Origin: Euglena gracilis
Lineage: Eukaryota; Euglenida; Euglenophyceae; Euglenales
Length of the DNA stretch: 64,000 nt
Direction: 5' to 3'
Assembly: GCA_039621445.1 (NCBI GenBank)
Contig: CP154957.1
Coordinates: 3,838,504 to 3,902,503, forward strand
The notes under the pieces were generated by a model. That model saw only the letters and a program-made list of their open reading frames with translations, was not told the origin of the DNA and ran no database searches. Every line of letters begins with the position of its first letter. Within the stretch, counting starts at the first letter, position 1. The position numbers and the translations under genes were made by a program. Shown here piece after piece: positions 12,040 to 23,430 of this stretch.

Positions 12040-12190
12040 CGATTTTGGGTGGATTTCGGGTGGGTGGGTGGGTGGGTGGGTGGGTGGGCCTCCCGGGAAG
12101 TCGGGGCTGTGTGTGGGTGGGTCTTCGAAAAAAAGTGGGTGGGTGGGTGGGTGGGGTTGGGCCCCGGAAAAAATGCCCGCCCGGGGTCAC
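12040..12190 (-). repeat. Interspersed repeat family E, (GGGT)n-bearing
   Basis: Two GGGT arrays (about 12058-12087 and 12137-12158) separated by a TTCGAAAAAAAG block, next to TTTCAGCCGATTTTGGGTGG. The inverse arrangement (CCCA arrays, CGAAAACCCACC) is seen at 21270-21400, 28510-28620, 28690-28790 and 63520-63570. Confidence 0.6.
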
Positions 12191-12569
12191 TTGTGACAAA
12201 AACAACAACACTCCGAGGTATTGTCCAGGCGCCATTCGGAATCAATGCAACAATGCCATTGATTTTGCCCTCTCCCCAACTATCCATACCTGCCTTCCCC
12301 CCCCACCACAACATATCTATTTGCTTTCTCCAAGGGAGTGTCTCCCGGGGAAAGGCAAAACAAAGCTCCACGAACTATTGGGTACCACTATTCGGAGTGA
12401 GGGAAAAAGCAATTGCACGGAAGCGAACACCTGCAAAGACATGTGACGTGCAACCAGGGCAGCGTATCAATGGGCCAACTGCAATTTCATGGCATATTCG
12501 TTGCAACAACTGATTGCAAGAGCCAGCGCACGACGGTCGCACGTCCCCCCCTTGACATACCAAAATATG

Positions 12570-12588
12570 GAGAAAATTGATTGACACG

Positions 12589-12621
<33 letters not shown>

Positions 12622-12636
12622 CGTGCGTGTGTGCGC

Positions 12637-12711
<75 letters not shown>

Positions 12712-12810
12712 TGTGTGTGTGCACAGACACGCCGCGTCATGTGTATTGCACCATAAAAAATGGTATTTTGGGTACGGGACAAATGCGGCTGAAATGGGGT
12801 GAGCCAGAAC
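12570..12810 (+). repeat. (GT)n/(GCGT)n microsatellite in the same dispersed repeat as 1785-1945
   Basis: TTGACACGG, then (GT)n, then (GCGT)n to about 12720, followed by ATTGCACCATAAAAAATGG, TATTTTGGG and AAATGCGG, paralleling 1785-1945. Confidence 0.65.
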
Positions 12811-13004
12811 TCGCCACACCGCCCGCCCCTGCTTGCACGGCAGTACCAGCAGCTCGGGCTAGGCCGCCACGCCGGGGCCCAAACACACGCCAACGCCGGA
12901 ACACAAAAGCCAGTCTAAGGCCCCTTAGGGTGCCTGTGGTGCCGGGGGGGGGGGGAGAGGTCACGGGAGGCAGCGGACAGGCCGGGCTGCTGCCCGAGAG
13001 GAGC

Positions 13005-13104
13005 GGCTCCGAAACCCCACAACACGATTAGGCCGACTGATGGCTGTGGGTATATGGGGATGGGATCCACAGTCGGCCCAATCGTGTTGTGGGATTTCGG
13101 AGCC
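13005..13104. repeat. Foldback (inverted repeat, 35-bp arms)
   Basis: The arm at 13005-13039 (GGCTCCGAAACCCCACAACA...) and the arm at 13070-13104 (...TGTTGTGGGATTTCGGAGCC) match at 33 of 35 positions around a 30-bp loop. This would form a strong hairpin; probably a small MITE. Confidence 0.75.
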
Positions 13105-13109
13105 AATCC

Positions 13110-14440
13110 CCATAGCAGGGATCCCCTTGCGAACTCTCAGTAGTGTCGCTATTCACTGCCCCGGGATGACATGGCCCGGAGGGGAGACCCCAACCTCCGG
13201 AATGATAAAAATTGACGAGGACTGCTCAACATCCTCGGGTAAGAAGCCAGCCGAGGGTGAAGATAAAATAAGAAAATTGCTGAACAACCCAGGAACCAGG
13301 AACCAAACTATTTTTTCTCGAGGCGAATCATATTACACTCTTTCCCCACAATTATTTAAGAGAAATACCCAAAATATACAAAAAAACATCTTTCGAATTT
13401 ATAAAAAAACTTCTGACTTGGTGTTCCACTAGATTTCATGAATTCTTTTTGTAAATTTTCTCTCTTCATCGTGTTGCGAATTTGGTAAAACATCGCACAA
13501 AAACGTCCAAAACCAGTCGATGGAGTTACTTAAAAAAGCTGAAGCATTCAACATAAAATCATTAATTAAAATTTGAATTAATCAAAATTAAGAATAATTT
13601 CATTATGTGTCCTTTGTCTTTAGCTTGAAACAAACAGGAAAAAAAGACCAAAAAGAATGGGAAAAAAGCAGCAAAATAAATAGAAAACTCTTCAAAAGAA
13701 GAAAGCAACGAGACAGACAAAAAAACTGAGAGAAAAGAGACAGACAATATTTGCCCTAGATTTTGCTTGATATTTAATCACCATTCACAATATGTGTGTT
13801 CATTATTGTATTTTCATTACACTCATCTGCATTCATTTTCAATTTCTTTGTGTTTAAAGAAATACCTCTCTCAATATTCCCTTCAGGGTGGGTACAAAAA
13901 AAACCTGAGATTTGGTGAACAGATTCAGAAGGCAGCTGTTAAACTCAAGAGACCCCCCCCCGGGGGTCCCACTTGGTTGTGGAGGTGGAGGGGAAAGTGT
14001 AACAAAGTGGGTCTGGGATTCCAACTTAGGCCACCCCATCGCCCAAAATATGATTTCCCATTCGTGCTGGCAACCCGTGCCCGATGCAGTGGGTGGTTGG
14101 GTTAGGGTCAGGGCCCCATCTCCTGTCAATGAAGGCAGTTAGGCCTGCATTATGGCCCAAACCTGTTCCAATTTAGTCTGACATTCAAGCCGATATTTGG
14201 GCCTCAATTCTTTATTGAGTCAAATCCGAACCCCACCCCTGACTAGCCTAACCCAAATCCTTATCATAACCATAGTTTCCCCAGAACTCTGCGAAAAAAT
14301 AACAAAATCAGCGTTGTTTGCCATAAAGAAATGGGTCCATCCCCCAATTAAACTTGTGGTACCCCCACCCCAGAGCAGGGCGGTCCTTAAGCAAAAAAAA
14401 AAGAAAAATCCCGTCCCCATACACTTCAACCAAAAAATAA
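13110..14440. other. AT-rich stretch, no gene recognised
   Basis: AT-rich sequence at 13430-13760 and low-complexity A/G-rich sequence near 13630-13740. No protein-like frame. Confidence 0.4.
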
Positions 14441-15210
14441 GGAAATGGGGATTTTGGCTGGGGAAATCTTTTTTGAATTTTTTTTTTGAAAAATGAACCC
14501 GAAACACATGGGTTTTGATGTGAAATCACATTTCCCCCCCCAAAAACTCCAATTTTTTACGGTTGAAAATTGTTATTTTTAGGAGGGGGGTCAAAAATGA
14601 AGGTCAAAAAAATGGGATCAAATTTTGGAACATTCAAAGTTTACTGACATTTTTTCCTTGCAAATTTTTGGATTTTCAGTGGCATTTTTTTGCTTCCAAA
14701 ATCTCTCAAAATCAAAATTTTGAGAAATATTGAAATTTTAGAAGGTGTGAAAAAAATGGGGTTTGGGGGGGGTTTGGGCAACATTTTGGGCAGCATTTTC
14801 ACCAATTTCGGGAAAACGGGGGATTTGGGCTGAAAAAAAATTAAATTTTTTTGAAAAATGAACCCAAAATACCGGGAGGGGGGAAAAATTGGGGCTAGAA
14901 AAAATTAGAACCGACAAAATTGGAAGCCGAAAAAATTGGTGATTTTTTTATGGAAAAACACATTTTTTTTTCGCAAAAAAATCTCAAAGATTTCAGGGTT
15001 AAATTTGGTAGTTTTTAGGAGGGGGGTAGTAACGAAGGTAAAAAAAAGTGGACCAAATTTTGGAACAGTCAAATTTTAGTGACATTTTTTCTCTGTCAAT
15101 TTTTTTGGATTTTCAATGGCATTTTTTTGCTTCAAAAACCTCTCAAAATCAAAATTTTGAGAAAATGTTGATTTTTTGGAAGATGTGAAAAATGGGGTTT
15201 TGAGGGAGTT
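14441..15210 (+). repeat. Interspersed repeat family C, two tandem copies
   Basis: Two successive copies (about 14441-14770 and 14805-15210) of a unit with AAAAATGAACCCGAAACAC, GGTAGTTTTTAGGAGGGG, GACATTTTTTCTC, GGATTTTCAATGGCATTTTT, AAAACCTCTCAAAATCAAA and AATGGGGTTT. Other copies are at 25545-25945 and 59765-60185. No coding capacity. Confidence 0.75.
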
Positions 15211-16590
15211 TTCCTTGTGAAATGGCCATTTATTGAGGAAAAACTTCTAAAATCATTTTTTTTGGTCATCAAAAAGTGACTTTTTTTAGTTTTTCCAGAC
15301 GTTTTTTTGGTTGTGTTTTTTTAAAAAAGCATGGCTTTTTTGTTTCAAAAAAAAGTGCTTTTTTATTTCAAATAAAAACAAGCAGTCAACCCCGGCAAGC
15401 ACCTGTGGTCAAGCCCTCAAAATTCCCCATTTTAGGCCATTTTAGGCATTTTAGGCCATTTTAGCTATGGATGCCTGCATATGGGTCCCAAAATGGGTCA
15501 AAAAAAAAATACCCGGCGGCGGAAAATTTTTTTCGGGTCCAAAACTGTCCTGGGGGGGGGGGCGGTCCTTAAGGGGCGGGGATTTCCTTAACAAAAAAAA
15601 ATCCTGTCCCTTATGGACCGCCCTGCCCCAGAGGATCCCACTAGTTTAAAACTGCCTCTCAGCATGACATGTCTTTATTCCCCTGTCCAGAGCAAGCAGC
15701 CCCCACTCCACATTTGCAGCAACCCCTAAACTGCAAAAAAAACTATCACGCCTTTCACCCGATAACATGAGCGCCCGTCAGCGGTGTTGACTTGCCCGGT
15801 GACAATGGATTTCGTTGCGCGCACCACGCACACACCACCGAAAGGGAGGGGGCCAGAACCCCGTGCGGGAAGGGAAGGGCGGCCGAGCAGCCGCCCTCGT
15901 GTCAGCAAAGAGTGGCCACCCCAGCTCCTTGGTCCCGGCAGCGCGAACCAAACAGGCTGGGGGCTAGTTTGGGGGGACAACGTTGACGCCAACGGTGCCA
16001 ACAAGCCAGGGAGGGGGGCATAAGTATAGGAGAGGGCCGGCCAACACCCGGCCAAGGAGGCTGGGCTGGGGCCTCTGGTTTGGCTCTCGTGGGTGGCGCA
16101 GGGGGCCAGAGGGGTGGACGGCGCGATCGCAATTACAGTTTTTTATTTTCATTATTTTTACATTTATTACATATGTATTATGTATATATTATACAATATT
16201 ATAAATACATATGTAATTTTAATTAAAATATTTTTATATACAATAATTTAATTTCGGGCATTGGTCCACTCTGTCATTGTACACTGCAAAATCAAAGAAA
16301 ATTTCAAATAAATACCTCCCCAAATTGCAGGTGACCCAGCTAGCTCCCCCCCTCGCCCCCGAAGAATATAACTGTATTTCTCATTTGGGGTGACGGCAAA
16401 ATGTTCTCTAAATGCAACCTAACTCATGCCTTTTGCACGTCGTTCGGGCTGGTCCACAGGCATCGTTTTAAAACGCCTCAAAAAAACCTTCGAATGCCGT
16501 AGAATGCCAAAAATTTTATTTTGGCACACCAACCGAGTAAAAATGAAGATTCGAAATTTCGGCTGTCACCTCGCAGGTTGGCCGGTGGCG
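15211..16590. other. No gene recognised; AT-rich inverted repeat near 16160-16220
   Basis: TTACATATGTA and TACATATGTAA words are arranged as an inverted repeat around 16163-16217. GC-rich 15780-16130 contains hairpins such as GGCCGGCCAACACCCGGCC but no recognised gene. Confidence 0.4.
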
Positions 16591-16790
16591 GGAACCTTGA
16601 CAACTTTCTATCATGGCAGGTTGGTCGGTACCAAAGACCCTGACAGTTTCCCGGGCGGGACCCTGACAGTTTCCTGGGTAGGGCATTTCGAGGGAAAATC
16701 AATGAAAAATGACCCTGACAGGTTGGCCAGTACCGGATACCCTGACAACTTCTTTTACTGACAGGACCCTGACAGGTTCTCGGGCATAAT
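16590..16790 (+). repeat. Degenerate tandem repeat of ACCCTGACAG units
   Basis: CCTGACAG or CTTGACAA, followed by GTTTCCCGGGC or GGTTGGCCAGTACC variants, recurs about seven times. Non-coding. Confidence 0.55.
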
Positions 16791-17019
16791 AATTTTCCGG
16801 GGAGGGGGGGTAGGTACTTTGGAAGCTGACTCACCAGCTGCTTCCTCACAAAAAGTATTTCAGACATTAGCCGGATTTCTTGGTGGGCTGCACGCACCAA
16901 CCTCCACCTACACACACGTGACATACACTGCCCAAATCAGAAAAGACACCTACAATCTATGTATGGGCTGAGTTGTTGAAAAAAATGAAGAAAAGAAACG
17001 ACCCCCCTCTCGCAGCGGG

Positions 17020-17545
17020 CGCCCTGGATGAGGGGGGCGTTAGGCCTCTGCCGCCACCAGGGCCGTTCTCTCATCATTGGGACAGAGGAGTTCTGGACAG
17101 AGAAAGCGTTCCAATGGAATGGGGTGTGCAGGATGCCTGTCACACGCACATGCACACAGAAACACGCGCACGCGCACACCCACACCCGCCCGCTTGCCCA
17201 CCCCCATCCACCCATTCAACCCTTCAAGGCCACCCCCACCACATGCACACTGCGGACGCAGCGCATACTGAAACATTATGGAAAACTGCGGAAATCAAAA
17301 TCTAAACTTGCCTAAAATGTCGAAAACTGAAAGGTGGTGCCGATGGTTGCAGGGTCCAACTTGTGCGCCTGCCCTGAATTACTTCCCACAAAGCGTTATC
17401 GTGGGCAGTTGGTAGAACTTTCAGCCCGCCAGGCAGTCCGAAGGGGGGAAAGGAGGCCCTGGCAGTCATCCACGGGAAGCAAAAACGGTGTTGACCAGGA
17501 ATGGGCCCGCGTGGAACGACACGAGGGTCAGGGGCCAGGGAGGAA
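17020..17545 (-). repeat. Duplicated pair of blocks also present at 34540-34650
   Basis: Minus-strand SFHAGPFLVNTVFAS (about 17475-17535) matches SFHMGPFFLNTIFAS at about 34590-34645, and RPNAPLIQG (17030-17070) matches RPNAPIAQG (34545-34575). Several differences are silent. No AG acceptor lies close upstream of the first block, and the sequence before it is a recurrent repeat tail (ACATCGAACCCTG). It could therefore be a repeat and not an exon. Confidence 0.35.
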
Positions 17546-18239
17546 TGGGGGGGGGCAGGGTTCGATGTAAAGGCAGGTGGGCGGGGGGGGGGGAGGGTGG
17601 GTCGGACCCCCAGTCCAGCAGGGGGTGAGGGGGACACCCCCAGGGTATGGGGGAGGGTCTGGTCCAGGGGGGGGGGTCGGACCGCCCTCCCTGTGTGCAA
17701 AAAAAATGTGAAAAAAGCCCAAAAAATTTCACGCACTTTTTTGCAAAATCGGCAGAGCACACAACAAAAATTGATGTTCTCCGGAGAGAAGCACCAGAAT
17801 TTTTATTCTTTTCCTTAGGGGTCCCGGAACCAGGGCGTTCCTTAACGGGAAAAAAAAACTTCCCGTCCCAGTACATTCAATGAAGCATTCACAGGAAACA
17901 TGGCCAAAAAAAAATGGCCATACTTTGGCAAAACGGGTCGATTTCGGGGGGAAAATGATTTCTGGCATCCCTGGACCATCGCCCATCCACCCAAAACGTC
18001 AAAAAATGCGTTTTTTGACCTTTGATTTTTAACCCCGTTCAATCCCCGGATTTGCCATTGGTCGTCCCTTAGGCCCGAAGGGCGTTCCTCAAGGGGTGTG
18101 CTTTAGGAGAAAAAATCAGTGCCCCTTGCGGATCACCCCGCCTGGAACCCCCCCGGTCCCCCCGGTCCGAAGGGGGGGAGTCTGAGCCCCCCCTCCCTCC
18201 GCAAAAACACCACTCACTTAACACCCTGGACCCCCCCCC

Positions 18240-18400
18240 CCCTCCCTCTTGCATAGTGGCATGGTCCAGATGACCGATTTTCGGCCCGGCGTCAAGCCGA
18301 TTTTGGGCACCTTTTGGGCAAAAAAAATTGCCTAACATGCTCAAAACTTTCGGCGCAAAGCGTGGGAAGGAGAAATTTGGCACTTTTAAGGGTCTTGGTC
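18240..18400 (+). repeat. Interspersed repeat family D
   Basis: GATTTTCGGCCCG, CGATTTTGGGCACCTTTTGG, AAATTGCC and CTTTCGGCGCAAAGCG, then GAAGGAGAAATTTGGC. Other members are at 21130-21250, 23280-23430, 26440-26560, 46780-46945 and 63685-63845; an inverted one lies near 39200-39480. Confidence 0.65.
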
Positions 18401-18905
18401 TTGGGGTCGATCCAGACCCCCCCTTGGTAGGTGGGGGGGTGTCTGGACTCCGGTTTCAGGAAGGGGGGGATGGAGAGAGAGAGGGGGGGGGGTGTCCCCT
18501 CCTCTCTGAGCCCTGCAGGATACTGGAACCCCAGATTGTCAAAACACTACGAAGGTGGACAAACTTAGTCTTTGAATGGCGGGTTTTGTTTGGGAGGGGG
18601 AACGTGGTCACACGGTCTAAATAGACCTTAAAGACAGACACAATTTTCAGGGAATATAATAGCATAAAAAAGCAAACAAACACGGCTTCAGGATAAGACA
18701 ATGCAACAATGAAGAACTGTTAGCGATTGATGCAAAATTAATTTTCTTCAAAAGCAAATACCAGATTTTTTTATAGAAAAAGACCAGGATTTCTACCAGA
18801 ATATCTACCATAGAACACACCTCCATGAAACACTTTGCTCCCATAATTTCTGTGTTCGCCTTCTCTTTGGAAGGCAGGGCGGACATGAAACAGCGACCGT
18901 TCAGC

Positions 18906-19033
18906 CCTGATCCAAAGAGGCAGCGCAGAGATGTCCTCCTCTTCAGAAGCGATGGACGACTCGCTGGAATGGGACCGGGACAGCTCCGAGGGCTGGTCGG
19001 AGGCGTCACACAGCACGGCCGGAAAGTCGAGAA
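18906..19033 (-). CDS. Acidic exon of the KKRVxF gene, copy A
   Basis: Minus-strand frame: LDFPAVLCDASDQPSELSRS, then HSSESSIASEEEDISALPLW and IR. The exon is 128 nt. It enters with two bases, which fits the single base left by the exon at 19568-19622, and ends at a codon boundary before GCTGAA; copy B has GTGAAT at the same point. Copy B at 36227-35981 encodes the same residues with many third-position changes (GAC/GAT, TTT/TTC, GAG/GAA). That is the main evidence that this is protein-coding. The Ser/Glu/Asp-rich composition fits a regulatory protein. Copy B carries a 101-nt intron that copy A lacks. The next exon downstream is not identified. Confidence 0.55.
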
Positions 19034-19567
19034 CTCTGTGCTGCCCCACCCCTCCCCTATTTTTTTTATGATCTATCATTCATTTTATTTTATGTTTGAT
19101 TTTATACCATCTATATTTTTTATATTTACATATTGTTTTTTTTATTTAAATTTCAGTTCATTCCAAGAACCAACTCGGCTTGCTGGGCCAGGAGCACCGA
19201 CACCAATACAGTCCCACCACGCTTGGACATTAAATTCCCCAACCTGAAGAATATATTTATTACCCAAATAGACAAAATGTTCTGTATGCAATATAATCAT
19301 TTTTAAACCCATCTGTGTGCAATTTATTTTATTTTAATCATTCAATCATTTTTGGCAAACCTTCCATTCGGCTTCAAGAAAATTCTTTTGAAATCTGGGA
19401 CCTGGAGGGTGGTATTTCCCATGTCCGATTTTTTTTTTTGCAGCCAACAATGACCCCCCCCCCTGTCCTTGTAGATAGATGACTTACCCTCCTGTCACCA
19501 GAAATGGAACAAAAACGTGTATGTGTCTTATCATCCATACAATGGAATTGGTCAATGACAGCAGCAC

Positions 19568-19622
19568 TGAGATCGGTGGCAAACACAACTCTCTTCTTGC
19601 GAGCCGCTCCCCGTGGGGCGTC
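19568..19622 (-). CDS. Exon with PP1-docking-like KKRVVF motif, copy A
   Basis: Minus-strand frame: DAPRGAARKKRVVFATDL. A basic run followed by RVxF is the classic docking motif for protein phosphatase 1 regulatory subunits ([KR]x[VI]x[FW]); here it reads KKRVVF. The end is fixed by a donor GTGCTGCTG that is almost identical in copy B (GTGCTGCCG at 36746). The start is placed after ACGGAG, which keeps phase 0 with the upstream exon 21918-22001; an alternative acceptor at 19644 would add MCGTE in a different phase. Copy B (36747-36807) differs mainly by silent or conservative changes. The phosphatase link is inference from a short motif only. Confidence 0.55.
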
Positions 19623-20093
19623 CTCCGTTCCACACATGCCTTTGCTGAGGTCATTGGGTCCCCCCCCCCAAACAGAAGGTCAACTTAAAGCTCAATGGCG
19701 ACCGGTTGCCCAGAGTCCACGCAGAACAAGGCAAAAAAAGACAGCTTTTCAAAAACCTCCTTCACGGGGGTGTCGTCGGCTTGAAAAAGGAAAATGGGCT
19801 GCCTTTTTCCCACGAGGTTTTGGACACATTCCGAGGCAGCCAGCACAGAAAAAAAATGGTCCCGTCCCGTCCCGTCCCAGGCTTTGTGGCTTTAGACGGG
19901 CCGACGATGGCCTATGCCCAGCCCATTGGCTTGGCGGCAGACACCCGAAAAGCCAATGCATTGCCAACCCCAAAAATCTCCTCCGCAGCCCCAATGGGCC
20001 AGCCACGGTGAAAGTGTACGTGGGGGTGTCCCCCCGCCCCTCTCCCCTCCTAGACTGGAGGGAAATATCCGACCCACCCCACCTGCCCCTGAT

Positions 20094-20171
20094 ACACACA
20101 CACACACACACACACCCACACCCACACCCACCCACCCACCCACCCACCCACCCACCCACCCACACCACACA

Positions 20172-20202
<31 letters not shown>

Positions 20203-20242
20203 CACCACACACACACACACACACACACCACACACACACACA

Positions 20243-20280
<38 letters not shown>

Positions 20281-20325
20281 ACACACTCACCGCTCAAACC
20301 CACACACAACACACACCCACCCACA

Positions 20326-20404
<79 letters not shown>

Positions 20405-20412
20405 GCGCGCGC
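20094..20412. repeat. Compound (CA)n/(CCCA)n microsatellite
   Basis: CA runs interspersed with CCCA arrays (about 20116-20162) and CACC steps, ending in GCGCGCGCG near 20402-20412. The frames are artefacts. Confidence 0.95.
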
Positions 20413-20473
20413 ACACACACACATGTATTTATGTATGTTTATATATGTCGTATATGCATACCATGTGTGTAAC

Positions 20474-20601
20474 ATGTATACACACATAAATATATAACAA
20501 ATATATTAAAAAACATATAAATATATAATTATACATACTGCCATATAATATTTATATGTTTTTTTACAATATATTTGTTATATATTTATGTGTGTATACA
20601 T
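20474..20601. repeat. AT-rich inverted repeat with arms of about 51-54 bp
   Basis: ATGTATACACACATAAATAT... (20474-20524) is matched inversely by ...ATATTTATGTGTGTATACAT (20548-20601) with one or two small differences around a loop of about 23 nt. It directly abuts the microsatellite on one side and the foldback at 20606 on the other. Confidence 0.8.
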
Positions 20602-20605
20602 ATTT

Positions 20606-20868
20606 CTCCAACTATATGGCCCCCTCGGGGGGGGGGGGGCATAGAGTTGGATCAGGGGGGCGGGTAAAATTTTTGGATTATTGATGGGCTAGGGTTAGGG
20701 TTAGAAATTCGGCCTTACTTCAGGCCTAACTTATAGATTAGTGTTTGGTGTGCAAGTTAGGCCTAAAGTTAGGCCGACCTCCGACCTACCCATTGCATCA
20801 ATAACACAAAATTTTTGGACCCCCGCGATCCAACTATATGCCCACCCCGGGGGATTTAGTTGGAGGCT
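20606..20868. repeat. Foldback element
   Basis: The left end, CTCCAACTATATGG with GTTGGATCAGGGGG and AAAATTTTTGG..TTATTGATG (20606-20690), is inverted at 20785-20868 (CATCAATAA..AAAATTTTTGG, CGATCCAAC, TAGTTGGAG). The central part contains several TTAGGCC/GGCCTAA words that also pair. Probably a non-coding MITE. Confidence 0.65.
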
Positions 20869-21269
20869 GCCACATACATATATAACATATATTTGATGTC
20901 GAACCCTGGTGGGTACCTCCTCCCCCTTGTCCAAGACATGCCAATGTTCAGGGAATGTGTCAACGGCATGGTGTGTCTTGGACAGGGGGGGTGCCCCCCC
21001 CCCCACGAGCTCAAATGAAACACCCACAGGCACCCTTTGACCGTCTGCCAATGGGCTGTCTGCATCCGTTGCCAGGATTTTCAACAGTGGCTCTGTCTGG
21101 AGAACCGATATTTGACCCAGCGCGCCAAGCCGAAAAAATTGCCCCTCTGAACCCGCCAAAAAAAAGCCATTTTGGGGCTTTTGACCAAATATTTGTCAGG
21201 ATGCTAAATATTTCCTGCTCAAAGCGCCAGAAGGAAAACTTGCCTTTTGGAGGGTGGTAAATTCACTTA

Positions 21270-21400
21270 ATGACCCCAGGGGGTGGCATCTTTTCCCCGG
21301 CCCAAACCCACCCACCAACCTTTTTTGAAAACCCCCCCCCCCCCCCCGGAGGGGGTCAACCACCCACCCACCCACCCACCCACCCACCCAAAATCCAGTC
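21270..21400 (+). repeat. Interspersed repeat family E
   Basis: CATTTAATGACCCC-like start, CCCAAACCCACCCACC, CGAAAAC/TTGAAAACCCCC block, GGGGGTCAACC, then a CCCA array and AAAATCCAGTCAAAATCAGC. Same block order as 28510-28620 and inverse of 12040-12190. Confidence 0.6.
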
Positions 21401-21917
21401 AAAATCAGCTTAAAACGGTGAAAAAAAGTTTGCAGCCCGGCCTTTGGCCGGACTGGCGAGCCTGGCAGGACTGACCTTTACTTGCTCACCAACGCTGACG
21501 CCGACCACCAAGCGCCCGCCAGGCACATACTCCACTTAAATCACGGGGGGGGGTCTTTACCATGACGACGCGCTGGTTACTCTAGCCCCCCCGGGGGGGG
21601 GTCCCGGGGCCCCAACCCACTCTCGAAAACCCACCTATCCCCCTGGGGGAGGGGTCACACAGGTGTTGAGTGAATCTATGGGTGCCCCCTCCAGTTGGTT
21701 TGGGCCGCCCTTGGCAGGTGGGACCCCCCCCCCCCAAACTGAAACCCTGTACGCACCTCAATTTTGGTTTCGGTCAGTCCGGAGGGGTCTGATTTTTGGG
21801 GGGGGGGGCGCTGTTTTTTGGGGGGGACGAGACACCTGACATCGAACCATTGGTGTGGGGCAGCCAAAGCGCGGCCTCGAAACCCGGTGCGGCGGGAGGG
21901 AGGGTGGGGGAGGCCAC

Positions 21918-22001
21918 CGGGGGGGCCGTCCTCTTCGGCGGCTGCTTCTTGGCGGCCCGGTACCACGCGGAGGGGGCGGAGAGGTCGGAGAACTGTACCA
22001 T
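21918..22001 (-). CDS. First coding exon of the KKRVxF gene, copy A
   Basis: Minus strand from ATG (22001): MVQFSDLSAPSAWYRAAKKQ followed by PPKRTAPP, then a GTGGCC donor. In copy B (37372-37455) the 28 codons align without gaps, and differences fall largely at third positions or give similar residues (GTA/GTC, CAG/CAA, GCG/GCA, CTC/TTC). The plus-strand frame through the same bases (YHAEGAE) is open too but shows no such pattern, so the minus strand is coding. Upstream of the ATG the two copies differ in length by one base, which fits untranslated leader. Order on the strand is this exon, then 19622-19568, then 19033-18906, with large repeat-filled introns. Function unknown apart from the docking motif in the next exon. 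Confidence 0.55.
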
Positions 22002-22700
22002 AATAATAATGCCCTGGGGAGGGCAGAGGGGCCCCGAAGAACGTCTAAAAAAGTTGAATTCTTGACCTTGGGTGGGTCAAGAAAAACTAGCGGTGAAGAC
22101 CCCCGTGAAGGCAATGGACCCAAAAATAAGACCGACATTATTTTTTGAGGTGAAAAGGCTGGTGCCATCCGGCAAAAGAAATTCCCAGCTTCCCACACAT
22201 CCCTGCTTCTCTGAGGACCAACATTGACGGCCCAAATAATGACCCCTCCTTTGAACCACAATAAGCCAAAGAGAACCGAGAAGAGAATTCAACAGAGATA
22301 GGAGAAATCACAAAAAACCATGAAATTGGGTCAGGGAAGAGGTGAAAAGAGCTGAGAAGTGAACGAGAAAAGAGAGAGGCGAACTGAGCAAAGAAGTCCA
22401 AAAATAGCGGATTATGCAGTTTTTTTCAACCCTTGTATAATGGTCAATTGTATTTGCTACAGAGAAAAGTATGCAAAAAAATGACGCAAAAATGATACAA
22501 ATGGTCTCTGAAACAGAAACCAACTGCCTGAAATGCTTTCTTTCCGGTGTTTCTTTTGTTGGATACCCCCCAAAAGCAATTTATGCGGAATTATGCAGGA
22601 TCATGCGGCAATAGAATTGCTTTTTTAAAAAAACCAAATTTCATGGTAGTTTTCGACATGAAACGGAGAATGCAAAAACTTGATCGATCAAAAATAAAAA
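22002..22700. other. Upstream flank of copy A, no other gene recognised
   Basis: Mixed sequence with A-rich stretches at 22260-22400. A CCCCAG acceptor-like site sits just upstream of the ATG at 22001. Confidence 0.3.
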
Positions 22701-22945
22701 ATCAGTAAATCCCAACAATCCCATGGGCAACAGAATGCGACTTGTAGCAGTGCGCAAATTGATGCTCCTCTTCCAGGAGTTGCCACAACAAAAGAACACA
22801 AGCAAGGTTGGCCCCGGAGACCGCGGGGAGGGCCTCGAAGAGACCCGCCCCTTTTGCCCACGGCCACGGAGCAAATACATGCAGCGGCAGATCCCCGGGG
22901 CCTAGGACCCATCGCCGGCCCTCAATAACCGTGCTACAGAAAGTC
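22700..22945 (-). CDS. Candidate exon, unknown protein
   Basis: Minus-strand frame includes GPGDLPLHVFAPWPWAKGAG, LFEALPAVSGANLACVLLLW and QLLEEEHQFAHCYKSHSVAH, with a pyrimidine-rich TTTCTGTAG acceptor-like site upstream. The composition is protein-like and the segment is GC-rich between AT-rich flanks. A shorter plus-strand frame exists (22723-22905), so strand is not proven. No family recognised. Confidence 0.33.
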
Positions 22946-23279
22946 AAACCTGGGGGGAGGGTTGCCCACGTCTGAAATCCAGAAAATTCGAAAATGGGAA
23001 GCACTCTCTCGTCAGCCCGACCCCCCCCCCCCCAAGAAAGATCAGACCCGACGACCTGGTCACCAACAGTCTGAATTCGACAATTCAGTTTTGATGAAAT
23101 TCAATCATCGATCAATCCATCAGAGATTCCTGTTGGTGAGGCCAGGCCACGAGGGACGGCTCTCATCTTGAAGACCAAAAGTAACCCAGGCTTCGATATC
23201 AGGGCAGGTGGGGGGGGTCTGTCCCCCCCCCCCCTCCGGTGCAGAAGGAGGGGCACCCCCCACCCAAACAAGTGGGGCA

Positions 23280-23430
23280 ACCAGGTGACGATTTTCAGCC
23301 CGACGCGAAGCGCGGGGCCCGAAAAATTTCACCCCCAAACGTCCAAAAAGCCATTTTGGGCACTTTTTGGGCAAAAAAATTGTCAAAAATGCAAAAAACT
23401 TTTGCGTGAAGCGCCGGAAGGCAAAATTTT
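23280..23430 (+). repeat. Interspersed repeat family D
   Basis: CGATTTTCAGCCCG, CGCGAAGCGCGGGGCCCG, CCATTTTGGGCACTTTTTGG, AAAAACTTTTGCGTGAAGCG and CCGGAAGGC, matching 18240-18400. Confidence 0.65.

Noticed and set aside
17475-17535. SFHxGPF block as a fourth exon of the duplicated gene
   Set aside because: Collinear with the second copy, but no acceptor is present close upstream and the adjoining ACATCGAACCCTG tail is a common repeat; recorded as a repeat pair instead.
20690-20710. GGGCTAGGGTTAGGGTTAG as telomeric repeat
   Set aside because: Only two to three units inside a foldback; not a telomere.
21764-22003. Plus-strand frame with RYHAEGAE shared with 37364-37564
   Set aside because: Differences between the two copies fall on third positions only when read on the minus strand, so the minus strand is the coding one.
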